NCBI GenBank assembly: GCA_003999685.1
Contig: CP021220.1
Coordinates: 1 to 64,000 of the forward strand
DNA length: 64,000 nucleotides
Reading direction: 5' to 3'
Source of the DNA: Taiwanofungus camphoratus
Taxonomy: Eukaryota; Basidiomycota; Agaricomycetes; Polyporales; Taiwanofungaceae
Positions 18,623 to 29,950 of this stretch are shown in pieces (the first letter of the stretch is position 1; each line of letters begins with the position of its first letter). Under the pieces are notes generated by a model, which saw only the letters and a list, made by a program, of their open reading frames with translations, had not been told where the DNA came from and ran no database searches. The position numbers and the translations under genes were made by a program.

Positions 18623-20103
18623 ATGAAGTTCTCTCCTCTCCCTATCGCCCTTTTAGCAACCGTCCCCTCTGTCTTTGCACAGAACCTCACTTTCTTGACA
18701 GGCCTCCTCCAGACCCTCCAAAATGCAGGTCTCACACAGCTCGCCTCGGTCGGCACTCAACTCAACTCGACTACCACCGGCCAGTACCTCTTGGCAGCCA
18801 TCTCTACTGGCGACCCCTACGTCTTGTTCGCCCCCACCGATGATGCGTGTATGTTCCTTTCGTCCTCCCCCTCTTTCCTCATCTTGACACCCAGACATAG
18901 TCTCGAATGCACCGTCTAACGTGACGTCTGACTTGTCCAACCTGTTCGCGTACCACCTCGTCTCTGGCAACTTTTCCGATGTGGCCACCAACTACCCTAA
19001 CGTCACCCTCGGCCGAACCCTCTTGAACGACACCAATGTTGTCCAACTTGAGGGTAACAAGAGCCAAGTTCTCGCCTGGGCTGTGCGCTCAGACGGCAAG
19101 ACCCACATCCTAAACCAAGCGTCGGTCCCCTCGCTGCCTCGTCTACAATCTCCCGCTAACCGTCATCCCACAGGAACGAATCCGTCGTCACGAACATGAT
19201 CTCCTACGGGAACCTCACCATTAATGTCATTAGCAACGTACTCAGCTATCCACAATCGTTCGTCAACACCGTTCCGACGGACAACTCCTCGCTCACCGCG
19301 CTTCAGTCTACCCTCAATGGCGTCAATGTCCCATACTACAACGCTAGCACGAGCCAGACCAGCGACACGTCCATCTTGACCATCATCAACAGCAGTCTGC
19401 ACGGCTTCACCCTCTTCGCGCCCAACTCTTCTGCCTTGGAGTCGATGATGGACAGTCTCCAGAGCTTGGAAAGCAACACAACGCTGCTCCAGATCATCCT
19501 CAACAATCATGTGCGGAATTTTATTTTCTTGTCACCACTGAAGGTAACCGCTGACTCGCCCTGCCTGATTAGCTGATCAACGGCACGTCGGTTTACTCCT
19601 CGGAGCTCGTGGGCCAGAACTACACCTCCGCCGCTGGAGAGAACCTGGCCTTCTCTATCAATGCCACTGGCCAATATATTACTTCAGGAAACACCACCGC
19701 GCACATCATCCAGCCGGACGTTCTCCTCAGTAACGGTGTTGTCCATGTGATTGACCGGGTCCTGCTCAACACCAATAGCGATGCCAGTGCGGCCAGCTCC
19801 GCGTGAGTAGCATCTCTTCCTCGTTTAGTAGAAAAGACTACGGGCTGACACACGTATCTTGACTTGATCAGGGTGGCATCTGCGACGTCCGCTGCGGCAC
19901 ACAGCACCACCGAGACACAGCCGATCGGCTTCTCGCAGACTGCCACGCTCGTCTCTCACTCTGGCGCGAGCCACGGTGCGAAAGCCTCGGGGTCCAAGAG
20001 CTCCGCGCCGTCCATTTTCGGTGGCCCAGACATGCTGCAGATAATCACCATGGGTATGACCGTCGTAGGCGTGCTCGTTGGTGGGCTGTTCACGGTAGCA
20101 TGA
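18623..20103 (+). CDS. GPI-anchored fasciclin (FAS1) domain protein, secreted
   Basis: Predicted cell-surface adhesion protein. The ATG at 18623 opens a signal peptide (MKFSPLPIALLATVPSVFAQ). Two FAS1 modules follow. The first has LFAPTDDAF, split by an intron at 18849-18900 with a GTATGT donor. The second has GFTLFAPNSSAL and a final GVVHVIDRVLL. There are about a dozen N-glycosylation sequons. The C-terminus has a Ser/Ala-rich spacer and a hydrophobic tail (MLQIITMGMTVVGVLVGG), as for GPI attachment. Four introns. Such proteins are common in wood-decay and symbiotic basidiomycetes; substrate and partner are unknown. It converges on the PPOx-like gene. Confidence 0.9.
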
Positions 20104-20515
20104 GACGTGACGTATGGATTTTCGAAGCGAACGATCCCTTGTGTAGCCTAGTATCGCCGAAAGCAACCTTGTGTACGTTGCTGCGTATTGTTCCCCCGTC
20201 TGTCTTCCCGTAGTACTTGTATCCTTACACAACCATGTATCGTGTCCCTGTGATGGTACACGATGATGATGACCAGCGCAACACCACGCCAGATTTCACA
20301 TCTATATTGGCATGTTTCCTCCCTGGTTGTATGGTCACTTTGAGATGCGGACATTGTCATTTACAAGGGACACGGAACGATACCGAGGATGGTACAAACA
20401 TGGGAATACCGCCATGCAGTCACGAGGCTGAAGCTGTATTCCCGAGAGTGAAATATACACGCAAAATAGAGCACATACACATATAATACAACGGGCCACT
20501 GCGGACAGTAGCTCG

Positions 20516-21599
20516 TCAGGCGCAACCCGCGATCTTGGTATAGGCAGCGGCGATAGCCAGGCCCATCGAAAACGCGAAGAGCAGCCTCGCCGCCTCCGCA
20601 CCGTTACTGCCGCTCTTGACAGCACCGGATGCACTAGGGAGGGCCTTACTATCCTTGCCCCACTCTCCGTTCGGGGGCCTATGCACGGGGGCATCGCTCG
20701 ACGTGTGCGCGCCCCGCATCGCCGGGAGGCCATCGATGCTCACGAGGTTCTCCTTTATCCAGTACGCCTTGAGGCCGCCGTCCGCGACCGGCACTTTGGA
20801 CTTGGCAGACTTGGCCGGGGAGGCAGCAAGCGCCTGGTCCTTCATCTCGAGGCCGGCACACCAGTTGAGGAGAGTGGGCCGGTGCGCTTTGAAGGCGTAC
20901 TGCGGGACGCCGAAGCCGCAGGACTGGAAAAATCCGCAGTTCAGTTGAAGGACAGGTATATATATCGTGGTGAGGGCTGGGCGAAACAGATACGAAGACA
21001 AGGGACGGACGGAAGACGCGCGGAATGGTGCTCAACGTACCGTGCCGACTTTGTGTACGTCGATAACGATGGCACAGCGCGAGCCCGGTCGGCGCGACTC
21101 CGGCGGGAGAAGGGCCGCATATTCCGGGGTGCCGAATTCGTGCACTTTGCCTGCATCGTGATGGCATCGATCCGTTAGCTCGCAGGCTCGCAGGCAAAGA
21201 GATACTGTCAGGAATGCACCTGTTCCGAACATCCTTAGGATCCGCGGGGCACCCTCGAATGCGCAGAACATGATCGTGATGCGCCCGTTGCCCTCCTCCC
21301 TCAGATGGGACATCGTCTCGCTCCCTAGAAAGTGTATGAAGCCAGAATGCAGAGATATCAGCGTGCTTTCCCATATAGGACCTTGGAAAGGGGCACGAAA
21401 GAAAGAGCGCACCGCTGCCCGTCAGGTCCTCGTACCACACTGTGTGCTCATCGACGACATGGAAGGACCCGGTGAGGCCCTTCGGCGAGAGGTTGACATG
21501 CCCCGCGCCACTCAAGGGGGCTGTGGCAACCCAGAACATCTGCTGGGAGAGGATCCAGGGGACAAGGTTGTCAGGGATCGAGTCGTAGAACTTGCCCAT
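20516..21599 (-). CDS. Pyridoxamine 5'-phosphate oxidase-like flavin-binding protein
   Basis: Begins MGKFYDSIPDNLVPWILSQQ at 21599, continues with the split-barrel segment (APLSGAGHVNLSPKG) and then SHLREEGNGRITIMFCAFEG. This is the usual start of a widespread fungal family annotated as PPOx, putative FMN binding. Later exons give GTPEYAALLPPES, GYGVP-like CGFGVPQYAFKAHRPTL and a Lys/Ser-rich linker. A single hydrophobic segment near the C-terminus (LLFAFSMGLAIAAAY) suggests a membrane anchor. True pyridoxamine oxidase activity is not established for this family. At least three introns are needed to join the reading frames. Confidence 0.82.
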
Positions 21600-22154
21600 G
21601 TCGATTCAAGTTGCGGACGGAGAAATGCATTGGCTTGGAGATATAAGTAGTAGTCCTATCAAAACCGGCAAACTGGTGAGTCATGTATCCATTGAATAGA
21701 GAAGTTGAAGTTCATGGCTTGCCAAATCCAATTCCTCAATGACGAGCAGAGGCCTAGACAGGTGATAGCACCATTTTTGTTCCATGATAACAAATAGCAT
21801 AACACTGTTGCGTCTGAGCAATGTCCATTGTAATACCAAGACAAGCGTGAATCGGAGTAAGAGCCGTGCCAGTGAAATCGGCCTTATCATAACCAAGTTC
21901 CTTTCTGCGAATTCCTCCATTTGAATGTCGAAAATCGGTATAGGTGTGAACGTTTTTGGCAACGCTCAACAACCCAAAGAGATACAAGAGCTTCCCGTAT
22001 ATCTTTGATTACGCAAGGGCATCCAGTAGAGGGAACACATCTTTGCATCCAGTTTTGTTGCGCATATGCGTGTATCATACAGCACGAAGCAATGAGGTGA
22101 AGGGGTGTGATATTGAATAATTTACAGGTAGATGGGCATTACCACCTCAAGCTA
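21600..22154. other. Intergenic region between PPOx-like gene and MRH4
   Basis: Holds the promoter of the PPOx-like gene and the 3' flank of the helicase, both on the minus strand. I see no gene, RNA or repeat in it. Confidence 0.5.
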
Positions 22155-24486
22155 TCAAGCAACCAGCGCTCCGACCTTCTTTCTCATGTCCTTGGCCTTG
22201 CTCGAACCCCTCCCCTTCGTCTTACCAAACACAACCACTTTGCCACTTTCACCCGCTCTCCCTGAACGTCCAGCACGATGGAGGAAGTCGACCATGTTGC
22301 GCGGCTCGTCCACAATAAAGACATGCTTGATTGACGGAGAGAAATCCAACCCACGAGAGAGGAGAGATGTTGTGATCATGACATGAGGGTGTTCCTTGAC
22401 ATCGTCCAAAGCAGAACTATCAGCCGGGGACGCGCTTGAGGCAGCCGCCTCGATAGCTTTGCCCTCAGCAACTGCAGCGCGTTCATGTTCCCTGAGGAAA
22501 CCATCGAGATGATGATTCGAGCCGCGCTTTCGCGCGTCACTCGTGCTTGTCAATGCCACATTCGCGATTGCCTTCTCTTTGAGATATCTCCCTAGGTCCT
22601 CTACTTTTGTGCTCTTGTTGCAAAATATTAGGATCTTCGACTTTTTTCCATATCCGGTAATCATGTCATCATACCACACACGTCGAATCCGTTGTTCAAT
22701 GTCAGCATTGCGGTTTCCTCCCGTCCAGCTCGAGTACTCGGTCTTGAGAGTCGATGGCAGGTGATGCAGGTTAGGGGACGCCAGTCGAACAAGAGACGGG
22801 TGGTGCTTGTCAAGGTACCAAGCAAGAGCAGAAGGTATGGTTGCGGTACTTAGAATAAGATGGAACGGATAGTCCTGTGGGGCAGGCAAGGTCTCTGGGC
22901 TGACTCGCAGCCGTCGATCAAGAGGTGCTGGTTGACCGCGTGCTTGGCTGATCTCCGCTAAGATCATCTTTGTGTGCTCCTGGAAATCGGGATCTGCGGT
23001 TCGCAACGAGTCAATTGGCTGCGACCTCCCAACAAACACGCAAGCCTACCGAATAGAACGTCCGCCTCGTCTACCACCACCCATTCTACTCCATGGAGGC
23101 TCATTTCAGGTTTGCCCACGGTAAATCTCCGTGGCTTGATCGTCTTCCCATTTTCGTCTACATCCCATGTATCCTCGACTTTTGGTTGCTCGTAGTCCCA
23201 CCCTCTTCCCTTCACCATCTCCAAGATCTTCGACGGCGTGCCAACGACAACATCAACAGGTCGCACGCCCTTTTTCTTCAGCACCACCTCGGAGCTGTCT
23301 GCAGCATTGGTCGTTCCATCGAACTCATGCGCCATCTTCGACGCCGTCACGTTCCTCTTCGAAGTGCTTGGCAAGTTCGCTTGCGAGACGCAGAGCACCC
23401 GAAGCTTGATCTGATGCAGGAGCGCTTTTGCGAAGCCAGAAAGTTGGCGTGAAAGTTCGTGTGTAGGCGCGAGGACTATGGCACGCGGATTCAGTGGTGT
23501 CCATGGCCGGGTGTCATGGGACGTCGAAGAGGGATCGGGACTCAATTCGGAGAGCTTGAGGTCTTGAAGCATAGGCAGAAGGTACGCGATTGACTTGCCT
23601 GAGCCCGTTTCCGACGCGAGTAAACATTGGTGCCACTGTGTTGTATTTTCTCCTTGCAACTGTGAGTCAGGACTAGGTTTGCTCCCGGCGAGAGGACGGT
23701 TGAAGAGATGCTTGAGGGACAATGCTTGTATAGGTGTAGGCCTCGCGTGAGGACCCAGGACATCAATCACCGAAGTCAACAAGCCATCCATGAGGGGTGG
23801 AGTGGTGAATTCGGTAGGCAGCTGACGTGTGGAAACAGACCGGACTGAAATGTCAAACTCGTCACTCAGTGGATTATAGACTTGAGCCTTGGACGGGGCT
23901 GTAGTTTCTTGCCCCTTGTCCTCCTTCACGCCATAATTTGCGGTTTTGAGCAGCTGCTCTTTTGATGTCCTCCATGGCTTGTCGAAGTCAGGAAGGCCTC
24001 GAGATTCCGCAGCATTGGGCTTTCTGTCCTGCCATTTCCGTTGCGATCCCGAATGAGTGGGCTTTGATCTTCTTTCTGGATTTCTGTCTCTGGTCCCGGT
24101 ACGATTTCCTAGGTCTGCTGATTTCTTCCGTGTGTCTCGTACTTCGGAGTGTGGGGCGGCATCACGAACACGAGGTGCAACTTCAAGTATACCGGACGTC
24201 TGCTTCGACGCAAGTCGAGGAGAGAGAGATTTCACGAGGCGTGTTCGTGACGGTGCATCTAAGACCGTGATGCGGTGTCAATCAGTCTAAAGCCACAACT
24301 TGGAAGGATGCAAAAGCACAACCTACTCGGCGGGGCAGATTTTTTGGATACACCTAGTTTACGCTCATCTGCAGAACGCTTTCGTACAAGACAAGGCACG
24401 GAAGTATGGAAGCAAGACAACCAGAGCTCTTGAGGTAGAGCAGATCCATGCCGAATGGCAGAACGAGAAGAGGCGAAAAGTGACAT
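22155..24486 (-). CDS. MRH4: Mitochondrial DEAD-box RNA helicase, MRH4-like
   Basis: ATP-dependent RNA helicase. In yeast Mrh4 acts in assembly of the large mitochondrial ribosomal subunit. The chosen ATG is at 24486 (MSLFASSRSAIRHGSALPQ), whose basic, Ser-rich start fits a mitochondrial presequence. A short intron follows, then a long basic linker. Helicase motifs appear in order: RPTPIQALSL (Q motif), ASETGSGKS (I), LAPTHELSRQL (Ia), VVGTPSKIL (Ib), VVDEADVLF (II), LSTATIPS (III), LIFCNKSTKVEDL (IV), TSLLSRGLDF (V) and HRAGRSGRAG (VI). An intron lies directly after motif II. An extended insertion before HPHVMITT is Ala/Ser-rich. Confidence 0.9.
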
Positions 24487-25039
24487 TGACAATTGCCCAG
24501 CCTCACTAGTATATCTTTATCACAATAGCTATTGCATCGTCTATCAAGACTTCTTGCCAATGCGCCTGACTTTCACGGGAAGAAATTGTCAGTCTAGTAG
24601 GACTACAGCATTCGAAATTTATTTCACATTCCGATGTAAGGTATAAACCCTAACCTCAGCCTAGTCCTCATCCACAAGTGTAATAACTCTTACGAAAACG
24701 GCGAGGATGTACGTGTGTATTAGGAATACGTAGAGTAGCAGGGATAGCAGGGATGAGATATTAAGCATCGATGTACAAAAAGAAGGGATTGAAGTCTAAG
24801 GACATGCTAGACTCCATTTTGACCTAGGGATCATCGGTCAGTCCAAAATAAGGATGCTAGCGTGCTTGAGACAAAGTCTCCGCATAACACGCCGACAAAA
24901 GAAATTTGACACACACCTTACTGGCATTAACCGTGTCAAGCAAAACTCTGGTCCAATTCCACTCATCCGTCCACCGAAATGTCTCATCCCCTCTTCTCTC
25001 CTTGATTGCCTTCTAAGCCAGTACCATCCGTCATCTCGC
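24487..25039. other. Intergenic region between MRH4 and the TOM6-like gene
   Basis: The promoter of MRH4 and the 3' flank of the small downstream gene. The only repeat seen is a short AGCAGGGAT duplication near 24738. No gene recognised. Confidence 0.5.
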
Positions 25040-25276
25040 TCATGCAGGGATCAACATCTCGCCCCACGTCCTGAAGGCTGCAATCCCTCCAAAAAAGACA
25101 GCTAACCCCGTCAAAATACTAATGTTCCCTGGCAGCTTCTCGGGTGCCCATATCTCCTCCCGCATGAATGATGAGAATGCGGACTCGTTTGGGTTGGGGA
25201 TGGCTCCTCGAGCGCGAATTGGAGCGCCAGAGTAATAGGCAGGTCCGGAGCCTGGTGGTGCAGCGCGGCGAGCCAT
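25040..25276 (-). CDS. Small single-pass membrane protein, TOM6-like
   Basis: An uninterrupted 78-residue frame with a basic, Pro/Gly-rich cytosolic half and one hydrophobic segment (ISILTGLAVFFGGIAAFRTW) near the C-terminus, ending GEMLIPA. The tail-anchored layout and the W-E-LIP ending resemble fungal TOM6, a small subunit that stabilises the mitochondrial outer-membrane TOM complex. This match is from memory of the family and is weak because the protein is short. It is transcribed divergently from the dienoyl-CoA isomerase gene. Confidence 0.55.
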   Translation of the reverse strand: MARRAAPPGSGPAYYSGAPIRARGAIPNPNESAFSSFMREEIWAPEKLPGNISILTGLAVFFGGIAAFRTWGEMLIPA

Positions 25277-25613
25277 GGGTGATCAATACAAGGGTTGTGT
25301 GATAGAGGTTGATGAGAACAAAAGCAGAGTGCTTGTGTAGCTTGCAATCCGAGTCTGCTCAGTGTGCGAATGGATAAGTACCAAGTTTTGTTTGCCAACT
25401 TGAGCGCCAATGAGCGGATCCCGATCGGCCTCCTCCGAGATTCACCTTTGATTCTGATCAGGTGCCCATGTCCGATGGCCGAGGCCATAGCACAACCGGA
25501 TTCATGTAACCGAGAGCTTCGTGATGAAGAGCCATCAGCGATTCATCCTCTCTGCGTCTCGGACGTGCATACTGAACAAGCATTCTCAAGTATCCTGTTG
25601 ACACATCTTTGAC

Positions 25614-26824
25614 ATGTCCCAGTCTGCATTGGACGCTTTGTCTGGACGATTCATCAAAGTCTCGTCTCCAGAGCCCCACATCGCTCTTGCAGAGCTCTCT
25701 CAGTAAGTTTCAGATGACAATATTCTTGTTGCTCATACTCAGAGCACCATTCAAGCAAACCTGTCAATGCATTCAGTGAAGAGTAGAATCACCAGACTTT
25801 TACACTGCAGCTTGTTCTGACCCGTTATCCATTAGTTTTTGGAACGAATTTGGCAACATTATCGATAAGGTCGGTCGAGAGCCTGACGTTCGCGTTGTCG
25901 TTCTCGCTTCAAGCCTTCCAAGGTTCTTTTCCGCGGGTATTGATCGTAAGCCTTTCCCCACTCACACCTGTTTCGTTCTGAAGCAGTACCCGCATCCAGT
26001 CAAAGCCATTGCGAGTCTTGAAGAACTCGATATGGAACCCGACAGACGCGGGCTTCAGATCAGGGACCACATAATCTCATTTCAACGCTCAATTTCTGCG
26101 GTTGAACGGTGCCCGTATCCTGTCATAGCTGCTGTTCATGGAATTGCTCTTGGACTTTCAATAGACATAATGTCTGCCTGTGATATTCGCTATGTCGCCT
26201 CTGATGCCTTACTCTCAGTAAAGGTGCATTTTCTTATAAGCCAAATGTGTTCTACCCCCTCCGGACTCATGCAATGTGTTTCCCTTATGCACAGGAAGTG
26301 GATATAGCCCTGGCTGCCGACATCGGTACACTGGCACGGCTCCCAAAGATAACGGGAAACCGTAGTATGGTGCATGAGCTTGCCTATACAGCGCGCAACT
26401 TCTCCGCAGACGAGGCTGCGAAGATGGGTTTGGTCTCGAAGGTGGTGCAGGGCAGCCGAGACGAAGTCGTCAAGGCGGCGATCGAGACCGCAAAGATCAT
26501 TGCGTCCAAGTCACCCGTAGCGATACTCGGTACAAAGCACCTTCTGCTACACGCAAGAGACCACTCGTAAGTCCCATATCGTCGCGCTATAAACAATCCT
26601 TGTAGAGGTAAACCTTTGTAACAGAGTGCAGGAGAACCTAGATTACACAGCTATATGGAACGCGGTCATGGTACAAACTGCAGTGAGTAGAGGTTCTGTC
26701 TTTTACTGAGGCCGGTCCGATAAGACACCCGTTTCCTCAGGATATCAAGGAGGCTGCGAAAGCTGCAAAGGCCAAGAAACAAGCTATCTATCCCTCACTG
26801 CCAAAGCTGCCGTCCAAACTGTAA
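25614..26824 (+). CDS. Peroxisomal delta(3,5)-delta(2,4)-dienoyl-CoA isomerase (ECH1/DCI1 type)
   Basis: Crotonase-fold enzyme that shifts double bonds in 3,5-dienoyl-CoA during beta-oxidation of unsaturated fatty acids. The ATG at 25614 gives MSQSALDALSGRF. FFSAGIDL and VIAAVHGIALGLSIDIMSAC form the oxyanion-hole region. EVDIALAADIGTLARLPK is the family signature carrying the acidic catalytic pair (Glu and Asp), which separates it from ordinary enoyl-CoA hydratases. The protein ends LPSKL, a canonical type 1 peroxisomal signal. About six short introns. Confidence 0.9.
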
Positions 26825-28208
26825 CCCTCGCAATGCTAACATTGATTGTCCTTGTATTAAATGAACTCGACATGCTTCGTGTACTCCACTTGATTCTAAC
26901 TTTTGACACAGTGTCATTGCGGATGTCTGTTAGTGAAAGAAACTTACTACTGAATGACAATAACTCGAACCTTTAGACCACAAGTTGCGGCGGCCTGCTG
27001 GTGCGAGTTTCCCCTTGTGTCCGGATACCACACCAGAACACTGTCGGAGAAATGAAGTGATATTCTGTAGTGGCCATCAATCCCATCAAAGGGGCAATTG
27101 TATAGTCAATTATTAATGAAGGTTCTCCTGACTCTTTGCTGTTGGATAATAATATTGGTCTTGAGAAATTTTCTCAAATGTTTGTTCACAACTTGCACAA
27201 CATGCTCCATTACACGCTCGCTCCTCAGGACTCTTGATACTGAGTGCCCGACACACTGATGGATGACCGTCAGACTATGCAGGTAACCCATACTATCATT
27301 TGACCAGTGTTTGAAGATTTCCGTCATTCAATTTTTAGCTCCACAATGACTGAATGGATTGCTCTCGGAGCAGTGTCATTTTGTGGTTATGGATCCTGGC
27401 TACATGGCCATATACTTACATTTTTGATTATTTTCATAGTGAGGTGCCCAAGGATGTTCCGGTGGGGACTAGTGTTTGACGATTTTTCCGAGGAATGTCA
27501 CGAAGAGTCACCATACCAGGACAGTGCCACAATGAAGCTCCGACGTGGCTTTTGGGCATCCGCCTGCAGCATTGCAATGACAACGAAGTGCATCTGCTGG
27601 CGGAGTTCAAATCCAGATTGAGGAAGTGTCACTCTTGCTCATGGATTGTAACGCTCAGCAACACATTTGCTGCTGTACACTCATTGTGCCCATGATAAGC
27701 TTTGGAAAAATTGGGAGAGTGCATGTTATGGTGTGCTTGAGTTAGACACAAGTGCAGGAACTAAGCGGCCATGGTTTGGGATGAGGTGAGAGGGTAGAAG
27801 AACGGCGATTGGCCTAATTAATAGATTTTCTGACACTCATATTGAACTTGTTCTCTACACACTCCCTCTCTTTAAAATCGGAGAACACAGTTGTGTTGCA
27901 TGATTTTCTAGACTATTTTAGATACTGTCTGATCTTGAGAATATCCCAAGGAGAGTTTGCGATAAGCCATTCTCAAACACTGGGTCTTTCTCAAAGTGGT
28001 GTCACACGATAGTATTTACTTACAGTGCAGTCTGCGAGCTACATCTTATCTTATTCCACTCCCTAGCTTATCTTATCATATAAATGGTCACAATCTAATC
28101 TTATCAAGGATAGGACCCTTGTCAGCTCAGTCAAGACTTTCCCCCGAATACCTCTTGTTTCGTCCATCACTGTCGTGCTGCTCATGAAGGAGCTGGACGA
28201 CAACGCAA
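26825..28208. other. 1.4-kb intergenic region upstream of the Rab-like gene
   Basis: No gene recognised on either strand; the frames present are short and match nothing I know. The last 170 bases form the promoter of the Rab-like gene and are described separately. Confidence 0.5.
28046..28104 (-). promoter_or_regulatory. Cluster of four GATAA motifs before the Rab-like gene
   Basis: TTATC (GATAA on the minus strand) occurs at 28046, 28068, 28073 and 28100, followed by GGATAG at 28108. A TATA-like CATATAAAT lies at 28077. GATA-factor sites in such density suggest control by a GATA regulator, such as the nitrogen regulators of fungi. This is inferred from motifs only. Confidence 0.45.
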
Positions 28209-29497
28209 ATGCGTACGGTTAAGGTTGTTGTCATTGGGCCCTCCAGTGTAGGCAAAACAAGTCTGCGCAACCAGGTGTGTTCAGTAGTCTCTTGATATTG
28301 GTCGATTCTACTATGGTCCCTCGACAGTATATCTCAGGGCGGTTCACGACGGGTTATCGTGCGACCATTGGAGCGGATTTCATCACCAAGTCCTTGCCTC
28401 ATTACAGTTCACCTGATGAGACTGTTACTCTGCAAATATGGGTCAGTAATATTTGATACCGTGCACCAGGAGGGTTATGAGCTGACGGTTGTTATTGCCA
28501 CCAGGATACCGCTGGACAGGAGCGGTTCTCCAGCCTGTCTTCCGCTTTCTTTCGCGGCGCTGACGCTTGTTTGCTTATGTTCGATGTCAACCAACCGGAC
28601 ACGCTAAAAGCATTAACCAAATGGTGGTCCGAGTTTCGTGAGAAAGCACCAGTTGCTGACGAAGAGGTTGAAGATTTCTGCTGCGTAGTAGTGGGCAACA
28701 AGATTGACCTCGTGGGTGCAGCTGCGGAAGGGAGAGTTGCAGTGAATGAAGAAGATGCATTGCAGTTTATTGACGAACTCGTACCGCCATCTTCTATAGC
28801 ACCGCCGCCGGTCATCGAGTTGTCACAAGTAGAAGAGAGTGTAACTCAGGAACACGAAGATGGTGGTGACACAATTCCGCATGAACTCACTGGAATATCT
28901 CGCCCGAATCCCATTGACATCGTGAAACGTCATCGTCGGATATCGTCGAGGTCACGCAGCCGATCTACACTGTTTCGTGGGGGTACCGTCGGCACGATGA
29001 CAACGACACATACTGTCTATCATACACCTTCATCGTCACTTTTCGATGCATTTGAGTCTGCTCTTTCTTCGCCGGCACGTACTGCCACTTCCACTACCTC
29101 GTCTCCCCGTTCTCCATCGTACTCTCCTGCTCGTGCACCGCGCCGCATACCTTCTGTCTCGTCTGTTTCCTCGGCGCCAACCATTACACCAAGCTTATTC
29201 CTCCGGGATCATGCCACCACCGTGTCCACTACACCAATCTCTGCTCTCTCCCCTTCACATTCGTATAGCTTACCGCCACCGCCAGATAAACGTCCCAAGT
29301 TATTCTTCACATCGGCAAAAACAGGCCAGGGTGTATCTGACCTCTTCGAGTATGTTGCTCGGCGTGTGGTCATGCGATTGGAATATGAAGAGGCGTTGGA
29401 TGCACGGACGTTGCACATGCAAGAAGCGCATGATACAATCAGTTTGACTTACGCTCATTCAGACCGGAACCGAATGACACCATGTTGTGCATCATGA
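28209..29497 (+). CDS. Rab7-like small GTPase with a ~175-residue insertion
   Basis: Ras-superfamily GTPase. The ATG at 28209 begins MRTVKVVVIGPSSVGKTS (P-loop). Later exons give TIGADFITKSLPH (switch I, Rab7-like), DTAGQERFSSL (switch II), NKIDLVG (G4) and FFTSAKTGQG (G5). G4 and G5 lie ~205 residues apart, versus about 30 in normal Rabs. The insertion is rich in Ser, Pro, Thr and Arg (RRISSRSRSRSTLF) and continuous with the frame, with no splice sites that would obviously remove it. The C-terminus CCAS could be prenylated. Membrane-traffic role is inferred from the family. Confidence 0.85.
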
Positions 29498-29950
29498 TAG
29501 TGGGTCTTAGTTACAATCGTTCATCAGTTCATGATTATTATTTATGTACAAGTCTGGACATTTCTACCACAGATACCACTCAAGCCCTTTTTTGTATACG
29601 CTTCACGGTCATTCCCTCGCTGTCTTTCGTTTTGTTCAACAGTGCGTTCCCCTTCACCATTTCCGACGGAGGACAGGGTATCTTGTCTGATTGGATCCTA
29701 GGCACATCAGTGTACACTATCCAGCGTAATCCTCCTCCCGATCTAAAGAACGCAATTACAATCCAAGAGTACATGTGCACTCGAATGTCAAGAACTGAAG
29801 GTACAAATGATGGGAAAAACAATAGCGGCACATGAAAAGTTAGGTATTGAGCGGCCAAATTGAACATAAGTAACACATGAAAAGTATATCATACGGTGTA
29901 GCCCATAGTAAATGATGCCGGTGTATACACTCCTGATGACATACTCTGAG

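Noticed and set aside
27106-27695. Short frames in the 26.8-28.0 kb gap
   Set aside because: None shows a domain or can be joined by convincing splice sites.
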